From: Solitalea lacus
GTDB lineage: Bacteria; Bacteroidota; Bacteroidia; Sphingobacteriales; Sphingobacteriaceae
Length of the DNA stretch: 64,000 nt
Reading direction: 5' to 3'
Assembly (NCBI RefSeq): GCF_022014595.1
Contig: NZ_CP091740.1
Location: 3,088,200 to 3,152,199, forward strand
Below are positions 1 through 8,294 of the stretch, in pieces. The position numbers and the translations under genes were made by a program. Positions within the stretch are counted from its first letter, which is position 1, and each line of letters opens with the position of its first letter. The notes beneath the pieces were generated by a model. It was not told the origin of the DNA and made no database searches. It was given only the letters and a program-made list of their open reading frames with translations.

Positions 1-900
1 AAAGCAGTTCTCAACAAATTGCTTGTACTTACCAAAAACGGTACCTTTTAAAATTTTATTGCCTCCATAAGTTTCATCATTAAACAACGGATGACCAATA
101 CTTTTCATATGAGCCCTTATTTGATGTGTACGACCTGTTTCCAACTCACACTCAATTAGTGTAACATAGTTCAGGCGCTCCAGAATACGGTAATGTGTTA
201 CACTCCATTTCCCTTTCTCTTCGGTATCAAACATATCCTGTACACGACGATCCTTTGCGCTTCTACCAATGTATCCAGTAATGGTACCATCTTCGGTCAA
301 ATCGCCCCAAACCAAAGCAAGGTATTTTCTGGTGATAGAGTGATCAAAAAACTGGCGGGCCAAATGTGTCATTGCCCATTCATTCTTTGAGATAAGCAAA
401 AGCCCAGAAGTATCTTTGTCAATACGATGAACCAAACCAGGCCGGCCATCATTGCCCGGCAGTGTTGGTAGCTGCTGGAAATGATATACCAATGCATTCA
501 CCAATGTACCGGTATAATTTCCGTACCCAGGATGAACAACCATGCCGGCAGCCTTATTAACAATCAACAGATCATTATCTTCATAAACAATCTCAATAGG
601 TAAATCTTCCGGATACACCTCCGTATCTCGGGGTGGGTGAGGCATTACAATTGATATCTCATCCAAAGGCTTTACCTTATAACTTGCTTTTACCGGTTTT
701 TCATTAACCAGTACGTTACCTGCATCTATAGAATTCTGAATCCGGTTACGGGAAAAGTTCTCCAACCGGTTCATCAAAAATTTATCAATACGCAACAACG
801 ATTGCCCTTTATCAACCACAATCCTGAAATGCTCATAAAGGTCGCTGGCCCCTTCAGGCTCATTAAACTCTTCTTCGTTGTATTCTTCGTTTTCAAGCAT
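1..900 (-). CDS. rluD: RluA/RluD-family 23S rRNA pseudouridine synthase (3' end outside window)
   Basis: Reading leftwards from an ATG at 900, the frame stays open to the window edge, so the C-terminus is missing. An acidic N-terminus rich in Glu is followed by an S4-like RNA-binding segment (FLMNRLENFSRNRIQ) and then the catalytic domain with the family signature GLVHRIDKDTSGLL, whose Asp is the catalytic residue. Further on, ETGRTHQIRAHM matches the conserved RluA/RluD block. Such enzymes isomerise uridines in 23S rRNA (RluD: helix 69). The exact target among RluA, RluC and RluD cannot be settled without the C-terminus; the S4 domain favours RluD or RluC. Confidence 0.9.
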   Translation of the reverse strand, partial: MLENEEYNEEEFNEPEGASDLYEHFRIVVDKGQSLLRIDKFLMNRLENFSRNRIQNSIDAGNVLVNEKPVKASYKVKPLDEISIVMPHPPRDTEVYPEDLPIEIVYEDNDLLIVNKAAGMVVHPGYGNYTGTLVNALVYHFQQLPTLPGNDGRPGLVHRIDKDTSGLLLISKNEWAMTHLARQFFDHSITRKYLALVWGDLTEDGTITGYIGRSAKDRRVQDMFDTEEKGKWSVTHYRILERLNYVTLIECELETGRTHQIRAHMKSIGHPLFNDETYGGNKILKGTVFGKYKQFVENCF

Positions 901-1035
901 GAGCACAAAGATAAAGCTCTGCGCTCAAAAACCCGATCTCTTGAAAAAATCAACCCAAACAGAGTCTTTTAAAACTTATTAACAATTACTAAAAAAAATA
1001 TCGCAATCAACCAATCACTTAACTGAAATGATAAT

Positions 1036-1043
1036 TAGCTTTG
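1036..1043 (+). promoter_or_regulatory. Possible -7 element (TAGCTTTG) of the DUF6588 gene
   Basis: TAGCTTTG matches the Bacteroidota -7 consensus TAnnTTTG and lies 28 bases before the start at 1072. No clear TTTG -33 element is seen at the right distance, so the call is weak. Confidence 0.3.
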
Positions 1044-1071
1044 TCGATAAATTAACTAAAGACCATATAGT

Positions 1072-2154
1072 ATGATTAAAACCTTTACAAAACTATTTGT
1101 AATAACTACTTCTTTGGTTTTGGGCAGTTTAAATCTATTTGCCCAGGATGAAGTGGTAAACGTATTAAAAGCTAAAGAAGATGCTGGTAAACTTGCCCAG
1201 GCTTATTTAAATCCATTTTTAAAAGGTTTCGGAACTGGTTTAAACAATGGCTGGTTTCAAACTGCTAAAACCCATGGATTAGGCCGTTTTGACATTACCA
1301 TCACTCCAAGTGTAAGTTTTGTTCCAACTGAAGGTCGTTCATTTGACTTGAAAACACTTGGACTTTCATCAAATGTTAGATACAGTCAAACCAATACTTT
1401 TTCGCCAACCTTAATGGGCGATAACAATGAAGGACCTGAGGTTGCTGTCTATGGCAAACATCCTGTAACCGGCAACGATGCGGAGCTGGCAAAATTTCGC
1501 TTACCTCAAGGATTAGGGTTTCATGTGGCTCCTGCCCCAATGGCGCAAGTTTCAGTGGGTTTAATTAAAGGAACTGAAGTTGGTGTACGTTTTATCCCTG
1601 CTCTTAATATGGGCGATGCCGGCAATATCAAACTTTTTGGTTTCGGCATTAAACATGATGTCAAGCAATGGATCCCAGGCATGAAGCTTCTTCCTTTTGA
1701 TTTAAGTGTAATGGCTGCATTTACCAATCTTACTTATAGAAAAGGAACAGAGCTTACCCCTGACCAGGGAGCTTTACCCAAGTCAGAAGTTTATAATCAA
1801 TCAACAGCTAACCAACGTTTAGAATTTACCAGCAAGGGCTTTATGACTAATGCTATCATCTCTAAGAAGATATCTGTTTTAACAGTATTTGGAGGCGTTG
1901 GTTACCAAAGTACAACATCGGAAGTGGGACTATTAGGAAAATATCCGATTACAACCGGAGTTAATGCTGTCGGTAATAAAACTTATGAAATTGTAACAGA
2001 CCCTATTTCATTCAGCAACCGCGAAAGCAGCAGTATGAATTTAACTGGTGGTTTCCGTTTGAAATTTGCTGTATTCACTTTCCATGCTAGTGGAACTTTA
2101 GCTAAATACCCAACCGCAAATGCTGGTATAGGCTTTAATTTCGACTGGAAATAA
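1072..2154 (+). CDS. DUF6588-type outer-membrane/secreted protein
   Basis: 360 residues with a clear Sec signal peptide ending near LNLFAQ (about residue 24). The rest is rich in alternating hydrophobic and polar residues and glycines (for example VSFVPTEGRSFDLKTLGLSSNVRYS) and ends in FNFDWK, as expected of an outer-membrane beta-barrel. It resembles the DUF6588 family common in Bacteroidota; no enzymatic motif is visible. The gene stands alone with its own terminator. Function is unknown; a small barrel or porin-like role is inference. Confidence 0.65.
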   Translation: MIKTFTKLFVITTSLVLGSLNLFAQDEVVNVLKAKEDAGKLAQAYLNPFLKGFGTGLNNGWFQTAKTHGLGRFDITITPSVSFVPTEGRSFDLKTLGLSSNVRYSQTNTFSPTLMGDNNEGPEVAVYGKHPVTGNDAELAKFRLPQGLGFHVAPAPMAQVSVGLIKGTEVGVRFIPALNMGDAGNIKLFGFGIKHDVKQWIPGMKLLPFDLSVMAAFTNLTYRKGTELTPDQGALPKSEVYNQSTANQRLEFTSKGFMTNAIISKKISVLTVFGGVGYQSTTSEVGLLGKYPITTGVNAVGNKTYEIVTDPISFSNRESSSMNLTGGFRLKFAVFTFHASGTLAKYPTANAGIGFNFDWK

Positions 2155-2177
2155 TACTACTTAGTTTTTGCTTTTCG

Positions 2178-2217
2178 GAAGTACAATTGAGCTAGGATCA
2201 ATTGTACTTCTTTTTTT
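2178..2217 (+). terminator. Rho-independent terminator of the DUF6588 gene
   Basis: A perfect 13-bp stem (2178-2190 with 2198-2210) with a 7-base loop is followed by a run of seven T, 24 bases after the stop codon. Confidence 0.85.
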
Positions 2218-2258
2218 AGTCAACCTGCAATTGTAATGGCAAAATCATAAATTACCTT

Positions 2259-3146
2259 ATGCATATTTACAGCCCTGTTGAAGAATTGAAAGATGATCTG
2301 TTTGATCAAAAGCAGGTTAGAGTTTTTATTAAACGTGACGATCTAATACATCCTTTCATTTCGGGCAATAAATGGCGTAAGCTGAAATATGTATTAGCCG
2401 ACGCCAGAAGCTTAGATAAAACTCATTTAGTTAGCTTCGGCGGTGCCTATTCCAACCATTTGCTGGCACTAGCCTGTGCCGGAGCAATGTTCAATTTCAA
2501 AACCACCGGTATTGTAAGGGGAGATGAGCCGAGAATATTAAACCATCAGCTGTTTCTATGCAAACAGTTTGGAATGGAGCTGCAATTTGTATCGAGGGAA
2601 AAGTATCGACAAAAAGAGGACTTGTACAACGATCGATTCGGTAATGATGCCCAAACATATTTTATTGATGAAGGTGGGGCTGGTAGCCTTGCACTTCCCG
2701 GATGCGCTGAAATCCTTAACGAGTTACATGAAAACTATGACCATATTTTTCTGGCCTGCGGAACAGGGACCACATTGGCCGGAATTGCTCTAGGTGCGGC
2801 ACAGCAGCATTTAACAACTCGAATAGAAGGAGTTGCAGTTTTAAAGGGAGCAGATTTCTTATATACCGATATTCAACAGCTCATAGGAAGCGAAGCGACA
2901 TATACTCTTCATTTGGATTATCATCAAGGCGGTTATGCTAAAACCAACCCAGGTTATCTGAACTGGCTTTATTCATTCAATAAAAAAGGCCTTCTACTTG
3001 ATCATGTTTACACGGGCAAAATGATGTATGCTGTTTTTGACCTTATTCAAAAAGATTATTTCAAGCCTGGTTCTAAAATACTCACAATCCACACCGGAGG
3101 TTTGATTGGACTTTTAGGCCTTGCCGACAAAGTTCAAATTGATTAA
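2259..3146 (+). CDS. PLP-dependent ACC deaminase / D-cysteine desulfhydrase family enzyme
   Basis: 295 residues of the fold-type II PLP family. KRDDLIHPFISGNKWRKLKY near residues 25-45 holds the PLP-binding lysine (GNK), and SFGGAYSNHLLALA near residue 60 is the conserved Ser-Asn-His loop. A glycine-rich phosphate loop (CGTGTTLAG) lies near residue 168. Family members open the ring of 1-aminocyclopropane-1-carboxylate or release H2S from D-cysteine. The short length and lack of an ACC-specific context make D-cysteine desulfhydrase or a broader desulfhydrase more likely, but substrate is not readable. It is probably a single-gene transcript. Confidence 0.85.
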   Translation: MHIYSPVEELKDDLFDQKQVRVFIKRDDLIHPFISGNKWRKLKYVLADARSLDKTHLVSFGGAYSNHLLALACAGAMFNFKTTGIVRGDEPRILNHQLFLCKQFGMELQFVSREKYRQKEDLYNDRFGNDAQTYFIDEGGAGSLALPGCAEILNELHENYDHIFLACGTGTTLAGIALGAAQQHLTTRIEGVAVLKGADFLYTDIQQLIGSEATYTLHLDYHQGGYAKTNPGYLNWLYSFNKKGLLLDHVYTGKMMYAVFDLIQKDYFKPGSKILTIHTGGLIGLLGLADKVQID

Positions 3147-3306
3147 CGATAGGTAGTATCCACTCGTTTTCCACGCTAACACCCAATATTTTATCATTCG
3201 ACCTCCTTTTCGTACCCTGTACCAAAATTCATCTTGGTTCAAAAACTAACTTTAAACTATTTAAACCAATTTTTATTTCGGTTCAAAAACCTTTACAAAA
3301 ACAAAA

Positions 3307-3338
3307 TTTGGCGCATTTCTGTTTGTTTTATAGATTTG
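3307..3338 (+). promoter_or_regulatory. Promoter of lysine 6-aminotransferase gene
   Basis: TTTG (3307-3310), a 20-base spacer and TAGATTTG (3331-3338) match the Bacteroidota sigma factor consensus. The start codon at 3355 follows 16 bases later, so the leader is short. Confidence 0.7.
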
Positions 3339-3354
3339 AGCAAACCCATCATTT

Positions 3355-4686
3355 ATGTACCAATTGAAAATAACACCAAATGACGTTCATGAAACATTAA
3401 GTAAGCATATTCAGGCTGATGGTTTTGATTTGATATTTGATTTGCAGAAAAGCCATGGATGCTACATTTATGATTCAAAATACAACCGTACGCTTCTTGA
3501 TTTCTTTACCTGTTTTGCATCTGTACCATTAGGGTATAATCATCCTAAGATGATAAACGATGAAGAGTTTAAGAAAAACCTGTTAATGGCTGCAATTATC
3601 AATCCGTCCAATTCTGATGTATATACCCAACAATATGCAGAGTTTGTTGAAACCTTTGCACGTGTAGGCATTCCTGATTATTTGCCTCATGCATTTTTCA
3701 TTTCTGGCGGAACATTAGCCGTGGAAAACGCCTTAAAAACTGCTATGGACTGGAAAGTCCAGAAAAACTTCAAAAAAGGTCACCGTGTTGAAAAAGGTTT
3801 CAAGGTAATCCATTTTGAACAATCATTTCACGGTCGTTCCGGCTATACTTTAAGTTTAACCAATACGCTTCCGGATAAAACCAAATGGTTCGCCAAATTT
3901 GACTGGCCACGAATTGTAAACCCAAAACTAAGTTTCCCTTATAGTGATGAGAAACACGAACAAGTAATTGAAAAAGAACTGTTAGCTATCAACCAGATTA
4001 AACAGGCTTTCATTGATAATCCAGATGATATTTGCGCCATTATTATTGAACCTATTCAGTCTGAAGGAGGAGACAATCATTTTCGTAAGGAGTTTTTAGA
4101 AAAATTACGCGAACAGTGTGATGAGAATGATGCCTTGCTAATTTATGATGAAGTGCAAACCGGCGTTGGATTAACAGGCAGATTTTGGGCCCATGAGCAT
4201 TTTGGGGAATATGCGCGTCCTGATATTTTAGCATTTGGAAAGAAAATGCAAGTTTGCGGTATTTTGGCCGGCGGAAAAGTAAATGAAGTTGAAACTAATG
4301 TATTTAATGTTCCTTCTCGTATCAATTCAACTTGGGGCGGCAACCTAGCTGATATGGTTCGATCGACCAAAGTAATGCAAATTATTGAAGAGGATCATTT
4401 GTTAGAGAACTCGATTGTTGTGGGCAACTACCTGCATGAATGTTTATACAACATTGTAGAATATACTGATAAAATAAGTAACGTTCGCGGCCGTGGCTTG
4501 ATGAATGCGTTCGATTTCCCCTCTAAAGAAATGAGAGATAAGTTCATTAAAATAGGTATGGAATATAATACAATGTTCCTTGGATGCGGTGATCGTTCAA
4601 TACGTTTCCGCCCTGCATTAATGATGGGACACAAACATATTGATGAAGGAATGGAAACCATCAGAAATATTTTAAAGAATCTATAA
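3355..4686 (+). CDS. lat: L-lysine 6-transaminase
   Basis: 443-residue class III PLP aminotransferase. The FGKKMQVCGILAGGKV segment near residue 296 carries the PLP lysine, IIEPIQSEGGDNHFR near residue 230 and the YDEVQTGVGLTGRFW block near residue 265 provide the cofactor-binding Asp. The N-terminal start and overall length match the lysine epsilon-aminotransferase subgroup better than ornithine or GABA aminotransferases. It moves the epsilon-amino group of lysine to 2-oxoglutarate, giving the semialdehyde that cyclises to piperideine-6-carboxylate. No pathway partner lies next to it, so whether it serves catabolism or an osmolyte/antibiotic precursor is open. Confidence 0.85.
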   Translation: MYQLKITPNDVHETLSKHIQADGFDLIFDLQKSHGCYIYDSKYNRTLLDFFTCFASVPLGYNHPKMINDEEFKKNLLMAAIINPSNSDVYTQQYAEFVETFARVGIPDYLPHAFFISGGTLAVENALKTAMDWKVQKNFKKGHRVEKGFKVIHFEQSFHGRSGYTLSLTNTLPDKTKWFAKFDWPRIVNPKLSFPYSDEKHEQVIEKELLAINQIKQAFIDNPDDICAIIIEPIQSEGGDNHFRKEFLEKLREQCDENDALLIYDEVQTGVGLTGRFWAHEHFGEYARPDILAFGKKMQVCGILAGGKVNEVETNVFNVPSRINSTWGGNLADMVRSTKVMQIIEEDHLLENSIVVGNYLHECLYNIVEYTDKISNVRGRGLMNAFDFPSKEMRDKFIKIGMEYNTMFLGCGDRSIRFRPALMMGHKHIDEGMETIRNILKNL

Positions 4687-4689
4687 AAA

Positions 4690-4730
4690 CAAACAAGACC
4701 CGAAGATTAATTTTCGGGTTTTGTTTTTAA
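4690..4730. terminator. Bidirectional terminator between lat and the TlpA-like gene
   Basis: Stem 4698-4704 with 4713-4719 (ACCCGAA/TTCGGGT) is extended by A-rich and T-rich arms on both sides. It lies between convergent genes and can serve both strands. Confidence 0.8.
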
Positions 4731-4762
4731 GTATAAAGACACCGTTAACAATTATTGTTAAA

Positions 4763-5896
4763 TCACTTTAGCACAGAGTCTAAGCTTTTGTGTAGATTTT
4801 CAGCACTATTATACCTACCAATAATTTTTCCATCAGGTCCAATGAGTACTTGCAAAGGTAATGTACGAACGTTGTAACTTGCCGCCAGCTTGCCTTCTTT
4901 ATCTTTAAAAAAGGCATTCACATTAGCACCTAACAATTTATCCGACCGAATGGCATTAACCCAATTGTCCAGATTTTTGTCTAAAGAAACGTTAATCAAT
5001 TGCAAATTTTTATCGCTGTATTGTTCAACAAGATTATTCAACATGATGTTGTCTTTACGAGACGTTACACACCACGAGGTCCAGAAATTCAATAGCACAT
5101 ACTTGCCACGGAATCCACTAAGATATACATCTTTCCCATCAACACCCTTACGGGCAAAATCAGGAGCCATAGTTCCTTTCTGCATGGTTTTATAGGCATA
5201 GAGTTGAGTATAAAGCTTTTTACCCCATGCAGATTGCTTTACCTCAGCTGAAAGTGAATTATAACATTGCTCCACCACCTGCATCGAACTCGTTTTGTAC
5301 ACAACATTACCAATTAACCAAGCGCTCAATAAATCATTGGGGTTGCGCTTAATAAATTGTATTGTTTGCAAAAACAATTTATCATTTGCCTTCTTTAACT
5401 CTTTTTTCAGGGTAAGTTGGTCTTCATCGGAAGCATTTTTAAGTTTACTCTCCACCACATTTTTTTCCCCATTTGCTAATTGTATTGCATTCAGGTAACG
5501 CTTATAGTCTGCATTAATTAAACCTCCGCTAACCATCGCTTTGTCCAGCGTGCCGTACCGCCCCTCAATCATGAAGGTATAGCCATTTTCAAGAAAGAAC
5601 TGTAAAGGAGTTTGCTTTTTGAAGCTGACGGCTGATGAGTAGTATTCAGACCGAGCCAGCAAATAGGTCAGTACAGGTTCCAATACTACTCCGGAAAAGA
5701 CAAAATCGCCATTATCGGCTCTGGTGGAATCAACTCTTAAACCTTTACTTTTATCATAGGAATACAAATACACTTTACCGTTACCAATGCCTTCAAGGTA
5801 TCCTTTTATTTTGTAGGGAATCACCACTTCATCCTGAGCGAATAAAGGGAAAGGCAGCAAAACCAGCAGCGTAATTAGAAGTATTTGAGCGCGCAT
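4763..5896 (-). CDS. DUF4369-TlpA-like periplasmic protein with CxxS instead of CxxC
   Basis: 377 residues: signal peptide (about 1-20, ending LFAQ), a DUF4369-like beta domain (about 25-115), a charged helical linker (about 130-215), then a thioredoxin-fold domain from about residue 240. The active site reads WCVTSR, so Cys276 is present but the resolving Cys is Ser279 (codon at 5060-5062). The cis-Pro loop (TLPLQVLIG) is kept. TlpA proteins are normally periplasmic thiol reductases; a CxxS form can do monothiol isomerase-type or glutaredoxin-like chemistry but not the normal two-Cys cycle. It stands alone between terminators. Confidence 0.85.
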   Translation of the reverse strand: MRAQILLITLLVLLPFPLFAQDEVVIPYKIKGYLEGIGNGKVYLYSYDKSKGLRVDSTRADNGDFVFSGVVLEPVLTYLLARSEYYSSAVSFKKQTPLQFFLENGYTFMIEGRYGTLDKAMVSGGLINADYKRYLNAIQLANGEKNVVESKLKNASDEDQLTLKKELKKANDKLFLQTIQFIKRNPNDLLSAWLIGNVVYKTSSMQVVEQCYNSLSAEVKQSAWGKKLYTQLYAYKTMQKGTMAPDFARKGVDGKDVYLSGFRGKYVLLNFWTSWCVTSRKDNIMLNNLVEQYSDKNLQLINVSLDKNLDNWVNAIRSDKLLGANVNAFFKDKEGKLAASYNVRTLPLQVLIGPDGKIIGRYNSAENLHKSLDSVLK

Positions 5897-5961
5897 ATTA
5901 TTAGCTAAAAATTCAATTACAGTAATTTACAATTTTTAAATGGTATAATTTCAACAAATAA

Positions 5962-5987
5962 AAAACCCGGACAATGCCCGGGTCATC
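5962..5987 (-). terminator. Terminator after bshB1
   Basis: On the minus strand a 6-bp GC stem (ACCCGG with CCGGGT) is followed by a run of T, 20-45 bases after the bshB1 stop codon. Confidence 0.75.
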
Positions 5988-6008
5988 TTATAGTTAATTT
6001 GATTTCCT

Positions 6009-6734
6009 TTAAAACAGATTGAACAAGTCTTTTACTCCCACCACTTTCTCAACTTCAAAACCTTCTCCATATGGAGCTCCAATCGGTTTACCCAACTCGC
6101 GTGCACGGCCGATAACAGATTCAAAAAACTCAGGAGTTGAAATATAGGTTTGAGGTTCACCCGACTGGTCTTCAGGGTTAAAAAACTGTGTTTTAAAAGC
6201 CTTTAATGAAGCGACTTTTTTGTCCATTTCTTCCTGTCCAAACCCAACAATTAAATCAGGTACAAACAAACGGTCTTGCATGTAATGATATATAGCTTTA
6301 GGGCGCCACTCATGTTGAATCTCTCCTTCAATAGAAGTGTTAACTTTTCGTAATCCGGAATAAAAAGCAGCATCACGCACCAATTGGCCTCCCCTACCAT
6401 GATCAGGATGACGATCAGCCAAAGAATTGGCAAGCACAATTTCAGGGCGATATTTACGAATCATTTTGATTACTTCGAGCTGATGAGTCTTATCATTTGC
6501 AAAGAATCCATCTGCAAAACCAAGATTTTCCCTAGCACTTAAACCCAACATAGCTGAAGACTCCTTTGCTTCAGCTGCTCTGGTTTCAGATGTACCCCTG
6601 GTTCCTAATTCTCCGCGTGTCAAGTCAACAACACCAACTTTTTTTCCCTGTTTTATGTGCAAAGCAATAGTTCCAGAACAACATAATTCTGCATCATCGG
6701 GATGAGCAGCAAAAACTAGTATATCAAGTTTCAT
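6009..6734 (-). CDS. bshB1: Bacillithiol biosynthesis deacetylase BshB1
   Basis: 241 residues of the LmbE/PIG-L zinc deacetylase family. FAAHPDDAELCCSGT at residues 8-22 is the AHPDDAE zinc motif, and DRHPDHGRGGQLVRDAAFYSG near residue 107 supplies the third ligand and matches BshB1 closely. It removes the acetyl group from N-acetylglucosaminyl-malate, the second step of bacillithiol synthesis. Length and the C-terminal EPQTYISTPEFFESV block fit BshB1 rather than generic PIG-L proteins. A gene for a glutathione-peroxidase-like protein lies just upstream on the same strand (46 bases away), so the two may be cotranscribed as a thiol/peroxide module. Confidence 0.9.
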   Translation of the reverse strand: MKLDILVFAAHPDDAELCCSGTIALHIKQGKKVGVVDLTRGELGTRGTSETRAAEAKESSAMLGLSARENLGFADGFFANDKTHQLEVIKMIRKYRPEIVLANSLADRHPDHGRGGQLVRDAAFYSGLRKVNTSIEGEIQHEWRPKAIYHYMQDRLFVPDLIVGFGQEEMDKKVASLKAFKTQFFNPEDQSGEPQTYISTPEFFESVIGRARELGKPIGAPYGEGFEVEKVVGVKDLFNLF

Positions 6735-6779
6735 TATTTATTAAGCTATAAATGATTGTGAAATAAAAGTGTTGGATTT

Positions 6780-7277
6780 CTATAAACTTAACAAGGCTCG
6801 AATCCTCTTCTTAACCCGTGCATTCATAGGTTTTGTTACCGGTAAAAAATAATCAACCACATGCCCTTCTTTATCAACCAAATATTTATGAAAATTCCAA
6901 AGCGGCTTGGAGCTTACTTTCCCGTTTTGCACTCTGTCAGACAGGAATTTAAATAAGGAGTGAGCATCACTTCCTTTTACTTTAACTTTTGAAAACATAG
7001 GAAAAGATACTCCGTAGTTAACTTGACAAAATGACTGAATTTCGTCCTCTTTCCTAGGTTCTTGATTCCCAAAATCATTAGATGGGAATCCTAGTACAAC
7101 AAAATTATGATCTTTAAATTCTTCGTATAGTTCTTCCAACTCATTAAGCTGTGGGGTGAATCCGCACTCGGTAGCTGTATTTACAATTAGTAATACTTTT
7201 CCTTTATATTTTTCCAGCGAAACTTCCTCGCCTTTAATATTTAATGCCTTGAGATGATAAATATTTGTAATACTCAT
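6780..7277 (-). CDS. Glutathione-peroxidase-like thiol peroxidase
   Basis: 165 residues. NTATECGFTPQ places the peroxidatic Cys at 38, FPSNDFGNQEP gives Gln72 and KPLWNFHKYL gives Trp127-Asn128, the complete Gpx tetrad. It reduces hydroperoxides, with thioredoxin or bacillithiol as likely reductant because the neighbour is BshB1 (inference). The start overlaps the upstream DUF4294 gene by 44 bases in another frame; the next in-frame start would cut into the fold, so the overlap appears real. Expected location is the cytoplasm, since no signal peptide is present. Confidence 0.9.
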   Translation of the reverse strand: MSITNIYHLKALNIKGEEVSLEKYKGKVLLIVNTATECGFTPQLNELEELYEEFKDHNFVVLGFPSNDFGNQEPRKEDEIQSFCQVNYGVSFPMFSKVKVKGSDAHSLFKFLSDRVQNGKVSSKPLWNFHKYLVDKEGHVVDYFLPVTKPMNARVKKRIRALLSL

Positions 7278-7887
7278 TGTATGCTTGCATATAATCGGGA
7301 TCCCCTACTGATTGAATAATGCCTTCAATGTCACTATCCTCCACCGGATCATAATGTTCTTTTAAACTGTTACCAAAAACACTAGCAATCGACTGCCAAA
7401 AAAAGGCTGTCAACCCGTTCCTTAAGTCTTTAAGTAACACATAACTGGTACGTCCTGTTTCCCGATCTATCAATTTTATTAAAATATGACCCTGCTTGAT
7501 GGTCATATTTCTTATATCGCGTTCAAAATTCCGCTTAATTTCTTCTTCACAATTTTTCACCAACGTTTTACGTTCGCTTTCATTTTTTGCCACAAGTAAT
7601 TGTTGTTCGAGTTGACGGTAGCGATGTCCGGCATATTTGGCATAGGGTAAGACTTTTAATACATCACGCTTAAGCTTGTTATATCGCTCACGTTGCCGAT
7701 CATTCTTCCAAATATGTTTGTCTAGAATTACTACTTCCGGTAACCAAATGTGTGGTATAGTGTCACCGTTGTTTATATAGGCCTGCACCTTAATGGTATC
7801 GTACTTCCCTTCCAATTGCTGAGCACTTGCAGCCTTAACCACAAATAACAACAAACTCAACATCAATATTTTTAAAGGGCCGTTCAT
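7234..7887 (-). CDS. DUF4294 exported protein
   Basis: 217 residues with a signal peptide (about 1-22, VVKAASAQ) followed by IPHIWLPEVVILDKHIWKNDRQRERYNKLKRDVLKVLPYAKYA, typical of the DUF4294 family found across Bacteroidota. The middle is basic and helical. No catalytic motif is known. It is the first gene of a minus-strand unit with the peroxidase and BshB1 genes downstream; the 44-base overlap suggests translational coupling. Function unknown. Confidence 0.8.
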   Translation of the reverse strand: MNGPLKILMLSLLLFVVKAASAQQLEGKYDTIKVQAYINNGDTIPHIWLPEVVILDKHIWKNDRQRERYNKLKRDVLKVLPYAKYAGHRYRQLEQQLLVAKNESERKTLVKNCEEEIKRNFERDIRNMTIKQGHILIKLIDRETGRTSYVLLKDLRNGLTAFFWQSIASVFGNSLKEHYDPVEDSDIEGIIQSVGDPDYMQAYNEYYKYLSSQGIKY

Positions 7888-7902
7888 TCTTTACAATAGT
7901 TG

Positions 7903-7933
7903 CAAATTTAATGCTATTGCATTCATTAAGCAA
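7903..7933 (-). promoter_or_regulatory. Promoter of the DUF4294-gpx-bshB1 unit
   Basis: On the minus strand, TTG (7933-7931), a 20-base spacer and TAAATTTG (7910-7903) match the Bacteroidota consensus. The ATG at 7887 follows 15 bases later. Confidence 0.65.
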
Positions 7934-8294
7934 TTATATCCATTTATACGATTATATCAATTCGTTGGTTTAAAATAATTAAATTACAATTTTTCCACAT
8001 TAACCTTGTACTTAACCTCTCAAAAACAGTAACGTAAAAATTTGCCGTTAAATATCAATCAGACAACACAAATTAAACATTACTAATACTGTTTGCGTTT
8101 TTTAGATTACAATCGTCATATTTAAAATCAGATAAAATAAACACATTCAAATTGTTGCAGATTGGTAAAAGCGTCACAAATTCAATAAAAATGAATAACT
8201 TTACCAACCCAAACAACCTGCACCGTTTTTAAAACAGTGTTTTACCACACATAAGATTAATTATTAGCAAACTCCTAAACAGGTGAACTGATTT
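7934..8294. other. Intergenic stretch between divergent units
   Basis: About 360 AT-rich bases. No ORF, strong hairpin or convincing TAnnTTTG promoter for the rel gene was found; a near match (TAACTTTA, about 8196) is too weak to call. Confidence 0.5.

Noticed and set aside
193-390. 65-residue plus-strand frame inside the RluD gene
   Set aside because: It is antisense to a well-conserved coding region and has no recognisable features.
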